From Adiantum capillus-veneris (lineage: Eukaryota; Streptophyta; Polypodiopsida; Polypodiales; Pteridaceae): a DNA stretch of 64,000 nt. A model generated the notes under the pieces. That model was not told the DNA's origin. It worked only from the letters and a program-made list of their open reading frames with translations, and did not search any database. Shown here piece after piece: positions 59,051-64,000 of the stretch. Within the stretch, counting starts at the first letter, position 1. The number at the start of each line of letters is the position of its first letter. The position numbers and the translations under genes are program-made. Where the stretch lies: positions 106,008,141 through 106,072,140 of the forward strand of contig CM043942.1 in NCBI GenBank assembly GCA_014529385.2, in the 5' to 3' direction.

Positions 59051-59268
59051 TCACTGGTATAGGCTTTGCTTTTCATCTCTCGAATTGAGTTTTACCCATG
59101 TTGTCATCTAAGGAGGTGTCTTGATGACAAATTTTCATTCCATTATTTCCAAGTTTTTGCCCATTTGGTCCCATAGATGTGATCTAATTTTTAAAAACTT
59201 TGAGAGAGTAATCTTGCATTGTTTAGGAGAAAACATCAATTTGTGTAAGCTTATAATTTCCATCATTT

Positions 59269-59943
59269 TTGGTGTGTACTTCCATTGGGATGGGTACCTC
59301 CATTTGCATTCCTAATGAGCATATAAATGAAGGTTTAATGTTAGGAGCTCCATGGATGAGAACATACAAAGTTGTTCAGAACTGGGATGAAAAGGTTTTA
59401 GCCTTAACACTCAAAGGTGGCCAATTAAGAGTACATTTTTCTCATAGTCATGATGTAGCACTCGAGACTCCAAAGCTACCAAAAATCAAGAACAACTCAA
59501 GTCCTATGCTCACTATTCAGCATCAAAGTCATCCTCATGATACCATCATGCAAGGAACCAAGCAATTTTGGGTACCCAAAACCCAACTCGTCAACAATCC
59601 TCAGCAGATTCGGGTGCCTAAACAACTATTGAGCACTAAGAAGAAGTCTTCAGCTATACCGCAACAATGGACACCAAAGCCACAGTCAGCTCAATGGGTT
59701 TGGAAACCTAAATCAAAACCAGAAGTCAAGCCCAAACCAAGGACTGCTTACAAACTGCAAATTAAAAAAAATCCATCAGCAGTAATGTATAAATGGGTAC
59801 CAAAGATTCAACCATTACTAGAAACACCATCCACTGCAATGCCCACTGATTCCAGCACCATGGCTGAGAAATGTGTGCATATCAATATCAAGGAACGAGC
59901 ACAATTACTGCAAGATTTTCTCTTTAAGAGAATTATTCAATAG
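59269..59943 (+). pseudogene. Gypsy protease end fused to a Trp-Pro-Lys repeat region
   Basis: The frame of 224 codons begins in a protease-like stretch (MLGAPWMRTYKVVQNWDEKV, near residues 30-48). It then runs into a basic region with repeated W-x-PK units: FWVPKTQ, IRVPKQL, QWTPKPQ, VWKPKSK, KWVPKIQ. Such W-P-K repeats are known in some plant retrotransposon polyproteins between domains. It ends at TAG 59941-59943. The strand is opposite to the neighbouring gypsy VI, so it is a separate element. Whether it is still expressed is unknown. Confidence 0.55.
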
Positions 59944-62680
59944 GATACTTTACCATAAAAAACCCTTGAGTATATTGCTCAGAACCCACCTATTGCACAT
60001 CATAGTGCTTCAAAATGCATTGACTACACTAGCATGGTAGAGCCAACCGCAACTATGCATTGAGGCGGTCCGGGGCGGGCAACAAGAAGAGCGGCCTCTA
60101 AACACCCTTCGAGGCTCCCATGCTGCTCAATTGGGGCTGGGGCAAGCACAATTAGAGACAACAACAACCCACAGCCATAAACCAAACAAGAAAAGGGGCA
60201 CCACCTAGTTGTAGATGCCAACTAGGACGCACGTGATATCTCCTTGTACTCAAACGCACAAAGAGAGGGGAATGCAAGATATCCACACACACCAAACACA
60301 AACATTCACCACGCTAGAGAGAGGTAAAGAGCACAAATCAACTTGAGCAACTCAGTCTTAGCCTTAAAGACTAGATGCACACAAAGCTTGATGAGAAATA
60401 GAGAGACAACACAAAACTTGACCTTGTTGCCAATACACAAATTGTCTTAGGGTCACGGGAGCCCTCTCACCGAGCACCCTCTTACAATTTACCTTTTAGG
60501 CAAACAATTCAACAAGCCCTCAAACCACCAACCATGAAATGGCACAACAAACTTCAAGGAAAATATACCTTCAACTACCTGATGCGCCAACTTATCAAGT
60601 CAATTTGGAGAGAAGAGTCGTAGTTGCAGCATACAATTGCACCCAAAACTATGAATCTTATTTATGGACAAGAGTAGGCTACAAGTGTGATTGCAGAGTA
60701 TAGTATCACTCCACTCCTCTAGATGGCATAACTAACTTCAAGCTTCTCCATGCACCTATGTGTAGTGATGGAATAGAGCACTCACAATGCACACACTCTA
60801 CACAACTAGGCTTGAAGAGTGGTGTGTTATGTGTTGAGAATGGTGTGGTGTAGTGTGATCATGTGATAATTTACAAGGGAGAGAAGGGCTCTATTTATAG
60901 GTTTTAGAAGCCCCGATGAGGATTAGGCCTAATCAAGTTTATTTGAAGGAATAAAAGATTATGCATATTTTTATTTTTTTTCATGAGGGTGGGTCTCTCT
61001 TGTCCTTTGAGTCACATGGATGTGGGCTCAAGGGAAGAGAATTATTGAGGATGAAAGGAGAGAGGATTGAGTGAATAATTTGGGAGTGCCTACTCTAGTA
61101 GAGGGTGCATTTTACAATAAGGTTAGTGGTTAGTAGTTAGTAATTATCACTAAAAAATATTTACAAAATCATTCACCAAATGGTGAGATATATGATGAGA
61201 AAAGTTAGAGAAGGGATGAGCTTGTAAAGAGAGGTTGAATCTTTGGAGAAGTTGACATTCACCTCTTTACAGAACCGGTAGAAGAAGCGGTCAGCATGGC
61301 GAAGTAGCGTGTGTCGATGAAGCTATGTTATCTTAAAACCTTGGAAAATTCATGATAAAGCCTTCATTTGCAGAGGTTAACCTTGGATTTTTGCTGATTT
61401 TTTGAAGTTCTGTACAAAGATGAATAGAGTATGGTAATATGGACATATATGTAGAGAGAAAGGGGGAAACATAGGGTGTAGAAATGGAGGATGAAGGCTA
61501 TGGAGGTGTGAGAGATGTGGCAATGGTGAAGAGGGTGAATTAGGACATGGGAGTTGCAGGTTTGGGAGTGGGAAGGAGATGGAGGAGTGTGTGTGAAAGA
61601 GGAAAATGATAAAGTGGAAGAGGGAGTGTGGCTGCATAGCATGGGCAAACTGGGGTCCACCAATAAAATCATAGCTCACAGCTCGTAGCTCAAAAAAATA
61701 TGAAAAAATTTGAGGTGAAAGTTCAGCTCACGAGCTACAATTTTTGTTTGTATCACCGTTTCAAATTCGGGGAGCATGTGATCTTTAAAAATTCAGTAAA
61801 ACCGACTGTTTTTTCCACTGCACAAGGTCCTTGTGAGGTCCTTCTTTGGATGATTCTTTTGAATACCTCCAAGAGTGAGCTCCCCATGGTGCATGCATGC
61901 ATTCCACATACCCTTGACTTTATTTGGTGGGTCTATAATTTAAGATATTGTTGAAATCATGATATAAGTGAATAATACAACTAAGAAAATCAAATATTCA
62001 GGGGTTTAAAAAAATATGTGCATGTCAAATATAAATAATATAGGTGGAAAAAATATAAAGGGGTCAAAATAAATCTCTCTCATTATACATCTACCATAAA
62101 AAGATGAATATTTTTTGTGGTCTAATTTATGAGAGTAATAGAGAATAGATGTAGGAAGGAAAAAATCACAATAGTGAAAAAATATACACCTAAATAGAAC
62201 TAGTTTTTTTGGATTTTTGTTGGGATAGAGTTACACCAAAAATAAGAGAAGGTTGCATGAAATTATTTTTATATGGAATAAAGAGTATGCAAAATGGTAA
62301 GAAAAAATATGGTAATGGTGAGTCAATGTACATAGCATAAATAACACACCATAAGTATAAATATTTAAATAAATACCAAAATAATTATGAAAAATCATTT
62401 TATTTAGGCCCTATATACAACAAAATATTTACACACAAATGGGCCATAATATACTTATATTTTTTTATTTTTTTGGCTCAACTAACCCAGTGACTAGCTA
62501 ATCGAGGGTTTTTAAGAAGATATGGGGAAAGTCCCCTAACTCACACACGCCTATGTATAGTGAAATGGTAGGGATAACCAAAATGTTTGAGTGATTTGAT
62601 AGGGTGGGTTAACTCACTATGGCAATTATGGAGAGCTGAAAAACGACTATCATTAGCCCTCCCCCAGGATGATGGTATAT
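59944..62680. other. Long stretch without recognised gene
   Basis: AT-rich sequence, purine-rich on the plus strand near 61440-61640. No supported frame, tRNA or clear repeat was recognised. The 60.2-61.0 kb part has TATTTATAGG near 60892 and may be LTR-like. Confidence 0.35.
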
Positions 62681-63049
62681 TCATGTACCATCATAGAGCA
62701 TTTTTTCCAAAGAGAGTGCTTCAGAGTCCTTGACAAGATCTTCATTGTTTGGCCCCTCAAAATTTTGTCTTGAGTTACACTCATGCTTCATGTAACAATA
62801 CTTACATGAGACAGCTGCCCTTTGACAAATCTTTGGTAGATCCTTTGGTAGAAGGCGACTCAAATAAGGCTTCAAGAGATACCCGTTTACCTTCTTGGAG
62901 TGCTCTTTCCCATTCAAGTCCGTAAGCTGATAATAACTTGAGTTGAAAGCCTTTTTGACTATGTATGCCGGCACCACACAGAAACACATCCACAGGTTTC
63001 TCACGCATAAAGTGGAGCAGAGAGCTGAAGGGAGGAGTCCAAGAAGCAA
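62681..63049 (-). mobile_element. Gypsy integrase C-terminal remnant
   Basis: The minus strand reads AFNSSYYQLTDLNGKEHSKK then VNGYLLKPYLSRLLP, the usual SH3-like end of a gypsy integrase, comparable to FENGTYQFANLNGAEHK near 22030 in the intact element. No core domain is found beside it. Confidence 0.6.
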
Positions 63050-63460
63050 AAGACCGACGACCTCAAATCTTTGGACAAGTCCTTAAATAACAAAGACAAG
63101 GATGATGAAGAGTTGCCAAGGGAGGAGATGGGCGGAATCTACATCCAATCCAATTCCTAAAGCACATTTGCCAAAGCTAATATAACTACTCAATGAGAAG
63201 ATTAGCATGGGCATTTTGGAGCCTTCTTGTCCGTCATATTCAAAATAGTGGTTCATTGTGCCTAAGAAGTATGGAGCTTGGTGTTTCATACAAGACATGC
63301 AGCCTATAAACAAGCTTACCATCAGGAACATGGGTACATGAACAATTGTGTATAGAGGCATTTTCCGGAAGGTCAATTTACTCACTGGGAGATCTCTATT
63401 CAGGGTATTTGCAAAATTTTACCGGTCCCCACTTTTTGAAAGTTATGCCACATCGGCAAA
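63050..63460. other. Sequence left of the diverged TIR, no recognised gene
   Basis: A minus-strand frame at 63385-63083 gives an unremarkable, unrecognised peptide. GCCACATCGGC at about 63447-63457 sits just inside the terminal repeat, mirroring GCCGACGTGGC at 13171. Confidence 0.35.
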
Positions 63461-63502
63461 TTCTTACAAGGCCCAAAAATGAGCTCAAAATTTCCCTAAT
63501 GG
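63461..63502 (-). repeat. Diverged copy of the transposon's right terminal repeat
   Basis: TTCTTACAAGGCCCAAAA...CCCTAATGG matches 13184-13225 at 34 of 42 bases without gaps, including GGCCCAAAA and CTAATGG. Against the left terminal repeat it is 26 of 32. No partner repeat was seen in the window, so this is a fragment or the end of a relative that begins elsewhere. Confidence 0.68.
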
Positions 63503-64000
63503 ACAAGTCTTCATCGCAGTCTTGTATTAATTGGTGGTGCTTAGGGCGGTTCCCCTTCTTCATCTGCATCCATCTTGTTCGCCAGCCATAGATTTTTCTC
63601 TAGGGTTGTTGGTAGGTAATCTGCTTGGCTAGTGAGTACTTTTTTAAGGTCCCCAAAAAGGATATCTATTCTGGTTTCTTTACGTGTGTAAGAGTAGTGT
63701 GTATATATTGGGCATGGTTCACATCTATAGACCCTTCCTTCTTCCATACTTTTGTGAAGGTTGATGCCATTGCGTGATTAGGGCATGTGTAGCATTGTGG
63801 CCACTTTACAGTGAAAATGGAAGTGTTGGTGGTAAATCCAAAGTGCCCTCTCTATTTGCTTTTGCCTGAGATTCGCAAATGATGATGATTTGTGAGTGAA
63901 AATGGTCGTAGTAACCAAGTGGCAGTCTCTCATTGGCTATCCCCCTTGGGAAACTTCAAGGCATCAGCTATTTGTTCTTCAGTAATGTTCACCTCCATTC
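63503..64000. other. Window end, no recognised gene
   Basis: A minus-strand frame at 63747-63541 (68 codons) is unrecognised. Nothing else is supported. Confidence 0.35.

Noticed and set aside
60024-60221. Small minus-strand protein with a hydrophobic stretch
   Set aside because: Isolated, 65 codons, without homology that I recognise or neighbouring gene structure; expected by chance in 64 kb.

Overview
The window looks like gene-poor nuclear DNA of a land plant. It is mostly layered, decaying transposons. The evidence is Ty1/copia and Ty3/gypsy families with plant-type features (a TGGTATCAGAGC initiator-Met primer site, a gypsy with two RNase H-like regions), a LINE, long GA/CT and GT microsatellites, introns of about 75-95 nt, and short plant telomere-type AAACCCTA boxes. 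The species cannot be fixed from the sequence, and no ordinary host gene was recognised.

The most important object is a 12,467-bp DNA transposon at 758-13224. It has 32-bp terminal inverted repeats (31 of 32 positions identical) and sits inside the pol region of a copia element, whose two halves lie at 1-757 and 13225-14872. From left to right it carries: gene A (+, unknown, three exons); gene B (-, a Ulp1/C48-type cysteine protease with a coiled-coil and RG-rich tail, four exons); gene C (-, a divergent histone H3 resembling both H3 and CENH3, read in frame into a long acidic tail); gene D (+, a small helical protein, two exons); gene F (+, about 512 aa, unknown, probably four exons); and gene G (-, a transposase-like pseudogene with a RAG1/Transib-like C-terminal motif). 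Four arrays of long inverted repeats built on a shared core (GTCAGTACCAAGCGAATAGG and variants) sit between the genes, and there is also a GC-rich minisatellite. Most premature stops in these genes can be explained by C-to-T changes in Gln or Arg codons, as expected in a silenced, methylated copy. A diverged copy of the terminal repeat at 63461-63502 suggests a family. I infer that the histone and the SUMO-type protease could act on host chromatin; this is not shown by the sequence.

The rest, in order: a fragment of a minus-strand gypsy integrase (14873-15413); a nearly complete gypsy with about 1.24-kb LTRs (15414-23526); another minus-strand gypsy fragment (23527-25095); microsatellites; a minus-strand LINE (25560-27092); a truncated copia with its 3' LTR (27443-29994); a decayed plus-strand gypsy (30040-33566); an AT-rich stretch with 152-bp tandem repeats (36160-37240); a microsatellite-rich stretch with a perfect 36-bp palindrome (39-41 kb); a decayed minus-strand gypsy (42430-53750) split by a copia (46533-50968) with a perfect AGAAG target duplication; a truncated copia with 5' LTR (55308-57351); and further gypsy remnants to the end. 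All four copia pieces appear to belong to one family with about 227-bp LTRs.
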